Below the pieces are notes generated by a model. The model saw only the letters and a program-made list of their open reading frames with translations, made no database searches and was not told the DNA's origin. Of a stretch of 64,000 nt of DNA, positions 25,834 to 34,617 are shown piece after piece; position 1 is the stretch's first letter, and every line of letters starts with the position of its first letter. Location of the stretch: assembly GCA_033584155.1 (NCBI GenBank), contig CP138355.1:4491501-4555500 (forward strand), read 5' to 3'. Source of the DNA: Candidatus Electrothrix scaldis. GTDB lineage: Bacteria; Desulfobacterota; Desulfobulbia; Desulfobulbales; Desulfobulbaceae. The position numbers and the translations under genes were made by a program.

Positions 25834-27369
25834 ATGAGCAGAGTTCTTGAGAAGTTGATCCCAAAACACTTTTTCTTCGTCAAAACGATCATCTTCTTCA
25901 TCCTCTTTGCCATCATCTCCCTGCACCTGGCAACCGTCATCCCGACCCTGAACAGCCTGATCAAAGAATATCAGCAGGCTAAGCGCGTTTTTTTTCTCAA
26001 CGACGTCAGCGACGACCTGTACACAGCCGTTGGCAACTACGGCTTTGAACGCGGCCGTGTCAACGTTGTCCTTAAAGATGCCGGTCCGGTAGAACGTATG
26101 GACATGAACCGGCAGTTCATTCTTGACCGCCGCGCTGAGGGGGATAAGGCCCTGCAAAGTGCTCTGAGCAAACTTGCTGATGTACAACGGGCGGATATAA
26201 AAAATGCCCTGACCACCATCACCCAATTAACAAGCAAGATAGAGGAGCTCAGGGAAGAGACCGCAAAGGATCTGGTGATTTCCAAGGACAAACGGAAGCA
26301 GGACCTTGCAGAGACATGGTTTGCCGCCATGACCGCGTACATCGAGAGCATTGAATCCTTGCTTGTTGGTATTTCCAGCGATATCAGCGATGCAGACGGC
26401 ATGATCAGTCGCTACTCTTCCTTAAAGCACACAGCCTTATCCCTGCGCAACACGGCGGGCCCAGAGGTCTCCATTCTTTCTGCGACCATGCTCTCCCAAG
26501 CGCCCCTTCGTCCACAATTAATAGTTAAAATTCAGGATCTCCAGATCAGGACAGAGGAGCGCTTTCGCAATCTGTCCCACCTCAGTCAGCCCTTGGCTGA
26601 TCCAGAGATTCCGAACGCGCTTATTACCTTAAAGACCAGCTATTACGACGAATACCTCCCCTACAGCAAGACAACCTTTCAGCAGGCTATCTACGGCGGT
26701 CCCTACACCTACACCCCACCCCAATTTCTCAGCCACGGGGTAGAATTCCTGCTCCAGATCTCCATCTTTATGGATTGTATCGTCACGGTCACAAAAAACT
26801 ATGCACAGAGCAAGCTCTCCGAAAGCCGCTGGCAGATTTTCTACCACCTTTTCAGTACCTCAGTTTCCTTAATCCTCATCTTCCTTATTTTTATCTTTGC
26901 CCATTACCGCATCATTCAACCCATTACCCAGGTTACCGAGGCCACCCTTCGACTGGCGCAAAAAAATCTTGATACCCAAGTTCCCCAGCAGCATATGCAA
27001 AACGAAATAGGCAAACTGGCACGGGCTGTTGCGGTCTTCAAGGAGATGGCTCTGCAACAGAAAGAAGATGTTGCGGCCCTGGAAAAGGCCTCTGTGGAAC
27101 GGGAACTGCTTGTCAGCGAACTCCGGGAAAGCCTTGCCGAGATCAAGGTATTGCGCGGCATCCTGCCCATCTGTTCCTTTTGCAAAAAAATACGCAATGA
27201 TGATGGATACTACGAGCAACTCGAATCCTACATCTACAAGCATTCCGGTGTGGATTTCAGCCATACCGTCTGCCCCTCCTGTATGCGGAAACATTATCCT
27301 GAGGAACATGAATACCTCACAGAAAAGGAAGCACTTCCTACCCAAAAAACCTCTCAAGAAAACTCATGA
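25834..27369 (+). CDS. HAMP-domain membrane sensor with C-terminal CxxC...CxxC module
   Basis: The protein of 511 residues has TM1 (about 14-38), a long periplasmic helical sensor region, and TM2 near residues 345-365. A HAMP domain follows (RIIQPITQVTEATLRLAQKNLD) and a coiled coil leads to the conserved tail ILPICSFCKKIRNDDGYYEQLE, then VCPSCMRKHYPEE. The two CxxC pairs form a probable zinc or metal site. This tail is known from signalling proteins, usually behind PAS or receiver domains, but its role is unclear. There is no kinase, GGDEF or methyl-accepting domain. The stop overlaps the next gene by four bases. Confidence 0.8.
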   Translation: MSRVLEKLIPKHFFFVKTIIFFILFAIISLHLATVIPTLNSLIKEYQQAKRVFFLNDVSDDLYTAVGNYGFERGRVNVVLKDAGPVERMDMNRQFILDRRAEGDKALQSALSKLADVQRADIKNALTTITQLTSKIEELREETAKDLVISKDKRKQDLAETWFAAMTAYIESIESLLVGISSDISDADGMISRYSSLKHTALSLRNTAGPEVSILSATMLSQAPLRPQLIVKIQDLQIRTEERFRNLSHLSQPLADPEIPNALITLKTSYYDEYLPYSKTTFQQAIYGGPYTYTPPQFLSHGVEFLLQISIFMDCIVTVTKNYAQSKLSESRWQIFYHLFSTSVSLILIFLIFIFAHYRIIQPITQVTEATLRLAQKNLDTQVPQQHMQNEIGKLARAVAVFKEMALQQKEDVAALEKASVERELLVSELRESLAEIKVLRGILPICSFCKKIRNDDGYYEQLESYIYKHSGVDFSHTVCPSCMRKHYPEEHEYLTEKEALPTQKTSQENS

Positions 27370-28061
27370 ACGCACATTATTTCCAGCACGTCCCTTTTGA
27401 AGGACTCGGATCCATAGAATCCTGGTTAGAGAAAAACAACTTCACTATCACCAGCACCAAGTTCTTTGCAGAACCGACCTTACCCGATCCTGAGCAGGTT
27501 GATTTTCTCATTATCATGGGTGGTCCCATGAGCGTCAACGATCAGGAGGAGTATCCTTGGTTGCACGATGAGCTCAACTTTATTCGCGAGTTCATCCAAC
27601 GTGACAAACCTGTTCTCGGTGTCTGCTTAGGCGCGCAACTCCTTGCCTCGGCAATGGGTTCGCAAATCTATCCCAACAAGGAAAAAGAAATCGGCTGGTT
27701 CCCCATTCAGGGTTCACCACAGCAAACAGAGGAAACCTTCTCTTTTCCAGCTTCTGCCACGGTCTTTCACTGGCACGGTGAGACCTTTGATCTCCCGGAA
27801 GGAGCTACTCATCTCGCCCAAAGCGAGGCCTGTAAGAACCAGGCATTTCAAAAAGGAAAAGCAATCGGCCTGCAATGCCATCTGGAGACCATACCGGAGT
27901 CAGCCCGGAATATTAGCACCCATTGCCGGGAAGAGCTGGTTCCAGCCCAATACATCCAGGATGAGCAGACAATTCTCTCTGCCGATGCGGAGGTGTATAC
28001 ATCGCTTAACCAGCTCATGGAGAATGTGCTCGATTTCCTGGGTAAGCAGATCAACTCATAA
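27366..28061 (+). CDS. Class I glutamine amidotransferase-like protein
   Basis: The protein of 231 residues has the triad layout of class I glutaminase domains. Nucleophile Cys lies in PVLGVCLGAQLLA, and His and Glu lie in IGLQCHLETI. Neighbouring strands FLIIMGGPMSVND and FHWHGETFDLPEGA match the GuaA-like stand-alone group (COG0518). It probably removes ammonia or cleaves a gamma-glutamyl amide; the substrate is unknown. It overlaps the HAMP sensor by four bases (ATGA), so it is the second gene of an operon. Confidence 0.85.
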   Translation: MNAHYFQHVPFEGLGSIESWLEKNNFTITSTKFFAEPTLPDPEQVDFLIIMGGPMSVNDQEEYPWLHDELNFIREFIQRDKPVLGVCLGAQLLASAMGSQIYPNKEKEIGWFPIQGSPQQTEETFSFPASATVFHWHGETFDLPEGATHLAQSEACKNQAFQKGKAIGLQCHLETIPESARNISTHCREELVPAQYIQDEQTILSADAEVYTSLNQLMENVLDFLGKQINS

Positions 28062-28092
28062 TCTCATAAAAATGACCTGACCAGAAGCTATT

Positions 28093-28995
28093 ATGGAAAA
28101 TTTCATCATCACCATAACCTTCCTGCTGATTGGGATGCTTATCAAACGCCTCCCCAATTTCCCTGACACGACCGGGAGCGTCCTTAATCTCTTTGTGATC
28201 TACATCTCCCTCCCGGCCCTGGTCTTACTCAAAATCCCGGAGCTGGCTTTCTCCCGGGAGCTCCTGGTGCCAGCAATCATGCCCTGGGTTATGCTCCTGT
28301 TCTCCGCCTCCCTGATTCTCTTCCTCGCAAAAACCTTCCACTGGGACCGACCAACAACAGGCTGCCTTCTCCTGATCATTCCCTTGGGCAACACCTCCTT
28401 TCTCGGCATCCCTATGGTGAAGGCCTTTTTCGGCGAAACCGCCATCTCTTACGCCTTAATCTATGACCAGCTGGGTTCCTTCCTGGCCCTGGCCACCTAC
28501 GGCTCCTTCATTCTTGCTCTCTACGGAACCGGTGGGGATAAACCCAGCATACACAGCGTGATAAAAAAAATTGCAACCTTTCCCCCTTTCATAGCCCTGC
28601 TACTCGCTTTTCTTTTGAAGTCCTTCACCTATCCTGCGACTCTGACAAATCTACTCAAAATGATGGCCGCCACCTTGGTTCCCCTAGTGATGGTCGCCGT
28701 CGGTTTTCAGCTCACCCTGAAGCTGAACAAAAAGGTCGTTTCTCAGTTGAGTATAGGACTTGCGATAAAGCTGCTTATCGCGCCCTTAGCAGCACTCCTC
28801 ATGTGCAAGGTGTCCGGCCTGCAAGGCGAGGCGGTACAGGTCTCGATCTTTGAGGCAGGAATGCCACCGATGGTCTCAGCCGGGGCCTTAGCCATCCTTG
28901 CCAACCTGTCACCGGCCCTTACGGCGGCACTGGTCGGCATTGGAATTATTCTCAGCTTTGCCACCCTGCCATTGCTGTATCAGCTGCTGGCATGA
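28093..28995 (+). CDS. AEC family (auxin efflux carrier-like) transporter
   Basis: The 300-residue membrane protein has about ten hydrophobic segments in two sets of five. Conserved features are GMLIKRLPNFP near the start, LIIPLGNTSFLGIPMVKAFFG in the middle and EAGMPPMVSAGALA near the end, all typical of AEC/bile-symporter-fold carriers. These move organic acids or amino-acid derivatives. The substrate cannot be inferred. The next gene overlaps by four bases. Confidence 0.87.
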   Translation: MENFIITITFLLIGMLIKRLPNFPDTTGSVLNLFVIYISLPALVLLKIPELAFSRELLVPAIMPWVMLLFSASLILFLAKTFHWDRPTTGCLLLIIPLGNTSFLGIPMVKAFFGETAISYALIYDQLGSFLALATYGSFILALYGTGGDKPSIHSVIKKIATFPPFIALLLAFLLKSFTYPATLTNLLKMMAATLVPLVMVAVGFQLTLKLNKKVVSQLSIGLAIKLLIAPLAALLMCKVSGLQGEAVQVSIFEAGMPPMVSAGALAILANLSPALTAALVGIGIILSFATLPLLYQLLA

Positions 28996-29375
28996 GCAAT
29001 ATACGAAGAAAATTTCTCAGGCGACAAATCAAAGCCGGGAAAATCAAGAAACCATCGAAGAAAATAAATTGGCTTGGTTTCTCGGCAATACTCATCGCTT
29101 TTTTTGCATTAGCTGGTACCGTATATTTCTATAGCAGCCCTGTAGCGACCGAGTTTGTTTTTGGGAAAGTCACGATGCTTAACGACACTACTTCAACATC
29201 TGGAAGCCGTCGGTGGGTTGTGGTTAAGCTCAAGGATGGCCGGTTTGTACAAGTTGCCCTCCCAAAGCAGTTCACCTTTGAGAAGGGCGCGACCGTCAAA
29301 CTCAGAAAAGTAACAACCGGGCTTTTTGGGGCAGAACGCTTCCGCTTTGCAGGATATCAAAAAAATCAGCTGTAA
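28992..29375 (+). CDS. Single-pass membrane protein of unknown function
   Basis: This 127-residue protein has a very basic cytoplasmic N-terminus (MSNIRRKFLRRQIKAGKIKKPSKK), one TM helix at about residues 27-45, and a soluble beta-rich domain of about 75 residues (VVVKLKDGRFVQVALPKQFTFEKGATVKLRKV). The latter resembles an OB-like fold, but I do not recognise a family. It is coupled to the AEC transporter gene by a four-base overlap and is probably the last gene of the operon. Confidence 0.65.
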   Translation: MSNIRRKFLRRQIKAGKIKKPSKKINWLGFSAILIAFFALAGTVYFYSSPVATEFVFGKVTMLNDTTSTSGSRRWVVVKLKDGRFVQVALPKQFTFEKGATVKLRKVTTGLFGAERFRFAGYQKNQL

Positions 29376-29571
29376 TACCGAGGAGCAACAGCCTTAAAAC
29401 GTTTTTTCAGAGATACGAAACCTCAGCATTGTTCTTTGACTTCCTCCTCTCTTCAGTATATTCTTTTATATGGTACCGTTTTTAAAGATCAGCTTCACAT
29501 ATATCAGGCTGTCTTGAGAACTAGTAAGCTTCCTTTTTTACAAAAAAAATACTCTAACAAACAATAAAAAA

Positions 29572-30171
29572 ATGGAACAGGATCGTATTAAAGTATTAAG
29601 AGCTAAGATCGATTATGCAGAAACGGTTCGAGATAATTATAAAAATACCCCCCCAGTTCTTCAAGAAGTCAATTCTTGCTACCTCGACACGTTAAATCAA
29701 GAGATTGAAGACCTAGAGAAGTCATATATTGCTGATAAAAATCAACGTAAATATTCCCGGGTAAAAATCCAACGACCTGTACACCTTAAATTCTCATCAG
29801 CTCAGTATGAAGGTATTCTGGACAACATCTCCCTGGGCGGCTTTTTCGTTAATGGCGTGTTCAAGCAACCGAAAAGCAATATTTGCAAAATCGACCTGAA
29901 AGAGTCCGCTAGATCTTTAAAGCATTCTATTCACGCTGTCGGTTTAATAGTCAGAATTTTCAACTCAGGCATTGCCATTGTATTCGTCGGCATGAAATCA
30001 AAATATTACAGAAACTTAAAAATAGAATTATTAACTCATGCTACTATTCCTTCGGTATTGCGAGATGAAATTGCTCAACAGGACATTTTTGAATTTGATG
30101 ATGATTTCGTGTGCAACAGGAACTTTACTCTTAACAGAGATAAGCTCAAGAAATTGCTGGATCGCCCTTAG
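29572..30171 (+). CDS. PilZ domain protein (cyclic di-GMP binding)
   Basis: The protein has a helical N-terminus of about 55 residues and then a PilZ domain. RxxxR is at 59-63 (RKYSR), and the DxSxxG-like motif is DNISLGG at 84-90, where N85-I-S87 fits the NxSxxG variant. PilZ domains bind c-di-GMP and alter partner activity, often in motility or polysaccharide production. The residues needed for ligand binding are visible. A tail of about 80 residues follows the domain. Confidence 0.8.
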   Translation: MEQDRIKVLRAKIDYAETVRDNYKNTPPVLQEVNSCYLDTLNQEIEDLEKSYIADKNQRKYSRVKIQRPVHLKFSSAQYEGILDNISLGGFFVNGVFKQPKSNICKIDLKESARSLKHSIHAVGLIVRIFNSGIAIVFVGMKSKYYRNLKIELLTHATIPSVLRDEIAQQDIFEFDDDFVCNRNFTLNRDKLKKLLDRP

Positions 30172-30484
30172 CCGGTAACGCTATTTTTCCAGCTGCTCAT
30201 CCAACCATCCAATCGTTCAATCGTTCAACTATTGGCAGAATCAATATTGATCTGACAGGTTACCGGGTACGTGCTCAACGCTTGGCCCGGTCTCTTATTT
30301 ACCCTATCGCAACACCGTCTGATTTCAGGACGTGATATCCTGACGAATGTTTTTTTTCGAGTAACTATTGAACTTTTTGTTTACTTTTCAGATCCAGCGT
30401 GTTCTCCTTGCTTCTATAAAAGAACCACGAGGTAACATCCAGATATAATGATTAATAACCGTCAAAAAATATAAGAAAAGTAAG
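30172..30484. other. Intergenic region with imperfect hairpin
   Basis: About 310 bases without a gene. It contains repeated CAATCG/CAATCCGTTCAAT-like short words and an imperfect hairpin ACCGGGTACGTGCTCAACGCTTGGCCCGGT at 30262-30291. The hairpin resembles the terminator-like elements near 50187, 51431 and 52028. It may end the PilZ transcript. Confidence 0.4.
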
Positions 30485-31348
30485 ATGAAATTTTGTAAGT
30501 CTACATTAGCGCTGGCGTTTCTTCTCGCTGTCGTAACTGATATTGCCGCTCAGGATCTGAAGCAGGCACCGTCACCTCCCCCCTTGTTTAAATGTGGCCC
30601 TGGATTTACGACGTATTCTGTAAAATCTTTAGACGGCGCTGAAGGAGAAGGGGTACGTTGTGTCATGACTGATCATCTCCAAACGGTTGAAGGAAAATAT
30701 CTTGCAGGTGTCTATTGGTATGGGGAGGGGACCTGGGACGATAAGACATACCGCCACATCGGCTGCACCCATAATAATGAGGGGTTTCAGTCTTTCGTGA
30801 CCGACATTTTCGGAAACGGCGAAAGCTCCCATAATGAGGTGAGCAGCTTATTATTAACCTCCAACGACAAGCTGCGTCATATCCGTGTAACCGGCGGTGG
30901 ATGGAATGAAGAATGGGTCCGTGAACCCGATGGAGAAGCGGACAATTACCGTAGCACCTTGAACAAGGTAACCAGTTGCGGAGATTATCTCGAAAAAGCT
31001 TCAGTGAACCCACTTGATGGCTTAACATCAGAAGGTGATGGAATTCGTTGTCTCAAACGCAGCCCCTCCTCTTCGCTACCGGACATATGGTATGGCGCAG
31101 GAGAACAGGATGGCAAACCATACCACCATTTCGGCTTTATCACGAAAGGCAACAACATGACATCAGGAACGGCTGCTGATCTCTGTAATAACCCTGAATC
31201 ATCTTGCAGGAAAACTGCCAAAAATGGGCTCACCATCACACCTGAAATGGACTGCTGGCAAGAGACGCAATATCTCATTACAGGAGACTGGAATGAACGT
31301 TGGAACGGCGGTAAGGAGTATGACTGTAAGATAATATTACAGTATTAA
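30485..31348 (+). CDS. Secreted protein with an internal duplication
   Basis: The protein starts with a signal peptide (MKFCKSTLALAFLLAVVTDIAA). The mature part contains two related halves of about 110 residues: GEGVRCVMTDHLQ... with YWYGEGTWDDKTYRHIG, and GDGIRCLKRSPSS... with IWYGAGEQDGKPYHHFG. Conserved cysteines at paired positions suggest disulfide bonds. I do not recognise the family. It is expected to be secreted or periplasmic. Confidence 0.7.
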   Translation: MKFCKSTLALAFLLAVVTDIAAQDLKQAPSPPPLFKCGPGFTTYSVKSLDGAEGEGVRCVMTDHLQTVEGKYLAGVYWYGEGTWDDKTYRHIGCTHNNEGFQSFVTDIFGNGESSHNEVSSLLLTSNDKLRHIRVTGGGWNEEWVREPDGEADNYRSTLNKVTSCGDYLEKASVNPLDGLTSEGDGIRCLKRSPSSSLPDIWYGAGEQDGKPYHHFGFITKGNNMTSGTAADLCNNPESSCRKTAKNGLTITPEMDCWQETQYLITGDWNERWNGGKEYDCKIILQY

Positions 31349-31413
31349 ACCGCAAAATACGTAGCATACGTAGAATACGCAGAACAGGAAATCCAGCAAT
31401 AGAATCCCCCCTC

Positions 31414-32874
31414 ATGATACTTATCATACAATTCGGCCTCTACCTCCTGCTCATGCTGGGCATCGGGTATTACGCCATGCGCCGCACCCAAAATAATGAG
31501 GATTTTATCATTGGCGGCCGCACCTTGGGACCGATTACAACGGCCATCAGCGCCGGAGCCTCGGACATGAGCAGCTGGCTGCTGCTGGGACTCCCCGGTG
31601 CAGTCTTTGCCAGCGGTCTGGTTGAGGGCGTCTGGATTTCCCTGGGGCTCATCCTGGGTGCTTATGCTAATTGGCGTATTGTGGCACCGCGCCTCAGGGC
31701 TTATAGCGAGCAGCTCAATGCGGTCACCCTGCCCACCTACCTCTCCGACCGTTTTGAGGACAGCTCAGGCATCCTCAAAAGCGTTTCCACCGTATTAATC
31801 CTGATCTTTTTCACCCTCTATGTTGCCTCTGGACTGAAAGGCGGCACTCTGCTCTTTGCTCATAGTTTTGAGGCCAGCGAACAAACCGCCCTGCTGATTA
31901 CCACGGTGGTCATTGTTTCTTATACCTTTCTCGGTGGCTACTTGGCAGTCTGCTGGACAGACCTGGTTCAGGGATTGCTCATGCTCGCCGCCTTGGTTGC
32001 TTGCTCTCTGCTCGCCCTCTTTGCCATCTCCGGCTCAGGAGTGGATATTACCGCAGCAAAACCAGAGGCATTCCAGCTCAAGACAACCTGGCTCACCGGA
32101 GCCTCACTCATGGCCTGGGGCCTGGGATATTCCGGGCAACCCCATATTCTGGCTCGGTTCATCGGGATCAAAGGGGTTGAAGACGTTACCGCTGCCCGTT
32201 GGATCGGCATGAGCTGGATGATCATTTGCCTAATTCTTGCGGTTGAAATCGGCCTGCTTGGTATCGGCTATAATGCCATTGCCCCATTGGATGGCCTTGC
32301 CCAGCAAAGTGGCAATAGCGAACTCATCTTTCTCGCTCTTGTCAGCGCCCTGTTCCATCCCCTTGTTGCAGGCTTTATCCTGGCCGCTGTTCTGGCAGCA
32401 GTAATGTCCACTGCGGATTCCCAGCTCCTGGTGCTCAGCTCGGCTTTAACCGAGGACCTCCCCTTGTTCAAGCGCCTCAGCAGCAAACAACGGGCCTGGG
32501 TCAGCAGATTTGGAGTAGTCGGCTTTGCCCTGCTTGCCTACTATCTGGCCTCAGCCAGCAATGACACCATCCTGACGATGGTCGGTTATGCCTGGGGTGG
32601 CTTTGGAGCCGCCTTCGGCCCTGTGGTTATTCTTTCTTTGATCTGGCGCAAGACCACCAAATACGGGGCCTTGGCAGGAATGCTCGCCGGTGCAGCCACG
32701 ATTTATATCGTGAAGAACTATATCAGTCTGGAGGAGGAGTATCTCTATGAGCTGCTGCCTGGCTTTATCGTTGCCTTTCTGACCATTATCCTCATCAGTG
32801 CGCTCACCGAGATGCCCTCAGAAAAGGCACTCCAAAAATTCGATGCGGCAAGGCAGCAGGTCAAGGCCAGTTGA
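31414..32874 (+). CDS. putP: Sodium/proline symporter, PutP type
   Basis: This 486-residue integral membrane protein has 12-13 hydrophobic segments and the sodium-solute symporter (SSS) family features GISAGASDMSSWLLLGLPGA, SQPHILARFIGI and AVMSTADSQLLVLSSAL. These match PutP. It imports proline driven by sodium and can supply compatible solute or nitrogen. The substrate is inferred from family similarity. It has its own ATG after a short leader. Confidence 0.88.
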   Translation: MILIIQFGLYLLLMLGIGYYAMRRTQNNEDFIIGGRTLGPITTAISAGASDMSSWLLLGLPGAVFASGLVEGVWISLGLILGAYANWRIVAPRLRAYSEQLNAVTLPTYLSDRFEDSSGILKSVSTVLILIFFTLYVASGLKGGTLLFAHSFEASEQTALLITTVVIVSYTFLGGYLAVCWTDLVQGLLMLAALVACSLLALFAISGSGVDITAAKPEAFQLKTTWLTGASLMAWGLGYSGQPHILARFIGIKGVEDVTAARWIGMSWMIICLILAVEIGLLGIGYNAIAPLDGLAQQSGNSELIFLALVSALFHPLVAGFILAAVLAAVMSTADSQLLVLSSALTEDLPLFKRLSSKQRAWVSRFGVVGFALLAYYLASASNDTILTMVGYAWGGFGAAFGPVVILSLIWRKTTKYGALAGMLAGAATIYIVKNYISLEEEYLYELLPGFIVAFLTIILISALTEMPSEKALQKFDAARQQVKAS

Positions 32875-32913
32875 AGAATGCCGAGGAGATGCTAAAAAAT
32901 ACTACTCGACAGC

Positions 32914-32943
32914 TATGCATATAGACATTATTATTTATGCATA
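32914..32943. promoter_or_regulatory. Candidate VapB operator: two TATGCATA palindromes
   Basis: Two identical 8-bp palindromes TATGCATA lie at 32914-32921 and 32936-32943. Their centres are 22 bp apart, about two helical turns, just upstream of the antitoxin ribosome site. Such paired palindromes are a common arrangement for toxin-antitoxin autoregulation. Regulatory use is inferred. Confidence 0.55.
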
Positions 32944-32955
32944 TGGAGGTTACCT

Positions 32956-33150
32956 ATGAGAACAACATTGGATATTCCTGAAAGTCTTATTACTGAAGCA
33001 ATGCAGCTAACCAGTATCAAAACAAAAACTGCTCTGATTATCCGTGCATTAGAAGAACTTGTCCGAAAAAACAAGATTGCTGAAATTAAAAAATACAAAG
33101 GCAGAATCGACCTGGATACAGATCTTGATATTTTAAGGGATCGCAAATGA
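32956..33150 (+). CDS. vapB: VapB-type antitoxin
   Basis: The protein of 64 residues begins with a ribbon-helix-helix-like MRTTLDIPESLITEAMQL segment and ends with a flexible acidic tail (IDLDTDLDILRDRK) that would neutralise the toxin. A GGAGG site precedes the ATG. The stop overlaps the toxin start by four bases, as is typical for such pairs. The two palindromes directly upstream fit autoregulation. Confidence 0.85.
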   Translation: MRTTLDIPESLITEAMQLTSIKTKTALIIRALEELVRKNKIAEIKKYKGRIDLDTDLDILRDRK

Positions 33151-33524
33151 GCGTTCTGGTTGACAGCTCGGTATGGATTGATTATTTCCGTGGATCAGAC
33201 AATACAAATAGACTGGATTACTTAATTGTTGAAGGACTTCTTGTTACCAACGACTTGATCCTTGCAGAGCTGATTCCGCCCCTCAATGTCAGGAAACAAC
33301 GTCGAGTAATCTCTTTGCTAAAAGCACTCTCCAGAATTCCTGTCAATATTGACTGGGAGGATATTATCGACATGCAGACCAAATGCATCCGCAACGGAAT
33401 CAATAAAGTAGGCATTCCCGATCTCATCATCGCCCAGAATGCCATACTCAACAATCTGGATCTGTACACCCATGACAAACATTTCAAACTTATGAGTCAA
33501 CACATTTCATTATCACTGTATTGA
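33147..33524 (+). CDS. vapC: VapC-type PIN-domain ribonuclease toxin
   Basis: This 125-residue PIN protein has the expected acidic residues: Asp6 (VDSSVWIDYF), Glu41 (LAELIPPL), Asp92 (GIPDLIIAQNA) and Asp110 (YTHDKHF). VapC toxins are Mg2+-dependent RNases that cut specific tRNAs or rRNA. All key residues and the family length are present, so it should be active. It is directly downstream of VapB. Confidence 0.9.
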   Translation: MSVLVDSSVWIDYFRGSDNTNRLDYLIVEGLLVTNDLILAELIPPLNVRKQRRVISLLKALSRIPVNIDWEDIIDMQTKCIRNGINKVGIPDLIIAQNAILNNLDLYTHDKHFKLMSQHISLSLY

Positions 33525-33666
33525 GCTCATCCTTCCCATCATGCAACAGAGATACCATTCTCTGTTCGTAAAAAATAAAAGAGCAACGTTTCTCTGTGAA
33601 AAAAACTGAACCCATCAAAAATATTGCTATAATTCTGAATAGCTATTTTGAAAAAGAGGGCCCATC

Positions 33667-34608
33667 ATGCGTTGTAAATGGGAAGTAACATTTCAAATCT
33701 CTCCGGGGGTAAGCGAGCCTGAAACTATAGAAGACTATACTTTTTTTCTTGATGAGCAAAACAGGACATGCGTAACTGTACAGTTTACGACCGAATCATA
33801 CCAAGAAAGACATCCTGACAGATCGAATGGTTCAGAATATGCAGATGATACAATATGTAATCAACATATCGAAGAAATTAAACGCTTATTACTCATAAGA
33901 ATGACTTATCAGGAGGAATTTCGACCGATAAACATCTCAACTTTGCAAAAACAGTGGTTGAACCGTGAGGAGGTAAAAAAAACCGGGGCAAAAGTGACAA
34001 GACCTTATGAACAAGTTTTCGGTTTCTCAATCTCATCAATAAAAACAGGAGATAGTTTAGGGGAAGCATTAAATTTTTATATCCAACGAACACACCTTGA
34101 AATAAAGAACGATGCCGTATTAAAAATTGCAAGTTGGTTGGAAAAGTATGAATCAATACCAGAAGAAGTCGAGAAATTCAGAATACTTTGGTCAGCATTT
34201 AACACGCTCTTCACTGTTTATGCACATTTCAGAGGGAAATCAGGAAAAAACGAAAAAGAAAAGATAAAAATTTCAATAGGAGGACTTATCACCACAGACG
34301 AGGCGCGGAATTTACTACATCAAGCTGACCAGAAAAGCACTATTGATAGCTTGATATCCTTCAATATCGTTTCTGACTACGGCGATGCCTTTTCAGAAAA
34401 TTTAAAAACAGATGCAAAATCACCAAATCCTGATTACTTGCTGGTATTGAAAAAAGCCGTTCTTTGCGTCTACGGTATCAGAAACGAGATATTTCATGAT
34501 GGGCCAAGAGTGGATGACATTGAAGAAAAAGCAACGGTTGCAAGAGACCTGCTCGCCCCTGTAATCAGGAAATGCCTCCACAAAATGGCAACAACCGACA
34601 TGGGGTGA
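33667..34608 (+). CDS. Uncharacterised protein with a C-terminal HEPN-like domain
   Basis: The 313-residue protein shows the RNEIFH motif (R272...H277), which fits the Rx4-6H signature of HEPN RNases. It sits in a helical C-terminal half with KFRILWSAFNTLFTVYAHF and ends with a helix. The N-terminal half is mixed alpha/beta without a recognised domain. HEPN proteins often act as RNA-cleaving toxins or defence effectors. The gene lies between VapBC and a permease, and the link to either is uncertain. Confidence 0.6.
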   Translation: MRCKWEVTFQISPGVSEPETIEDYTFFLDEQNRTCVTVQFTTESYQERHPDRSNGSEYADDTICNQHIEEIKRLLLIRMTYQEEFRPINISTLQKQWLNREEVKKTGAKVTRPYEQVFGFSISSIKTGDSLGEALNFYIQRTHLEIKNDAVLKIASWLEKYESIPEEVEKFRILWSAFNTLFTVYAHFRGKSGKNEKEKIKISIGGLITTDEARNLLHQADQKSTIDSLISFNIVSDYGDAFSENLKTDAKSPNPDYLLVLKKAVLCVYGIRNEIFHDGPRVDDIEEKATVARDLLAPVIRKCLHKMATTDMG

Positions 34609-34617
34609 TATTGCACG

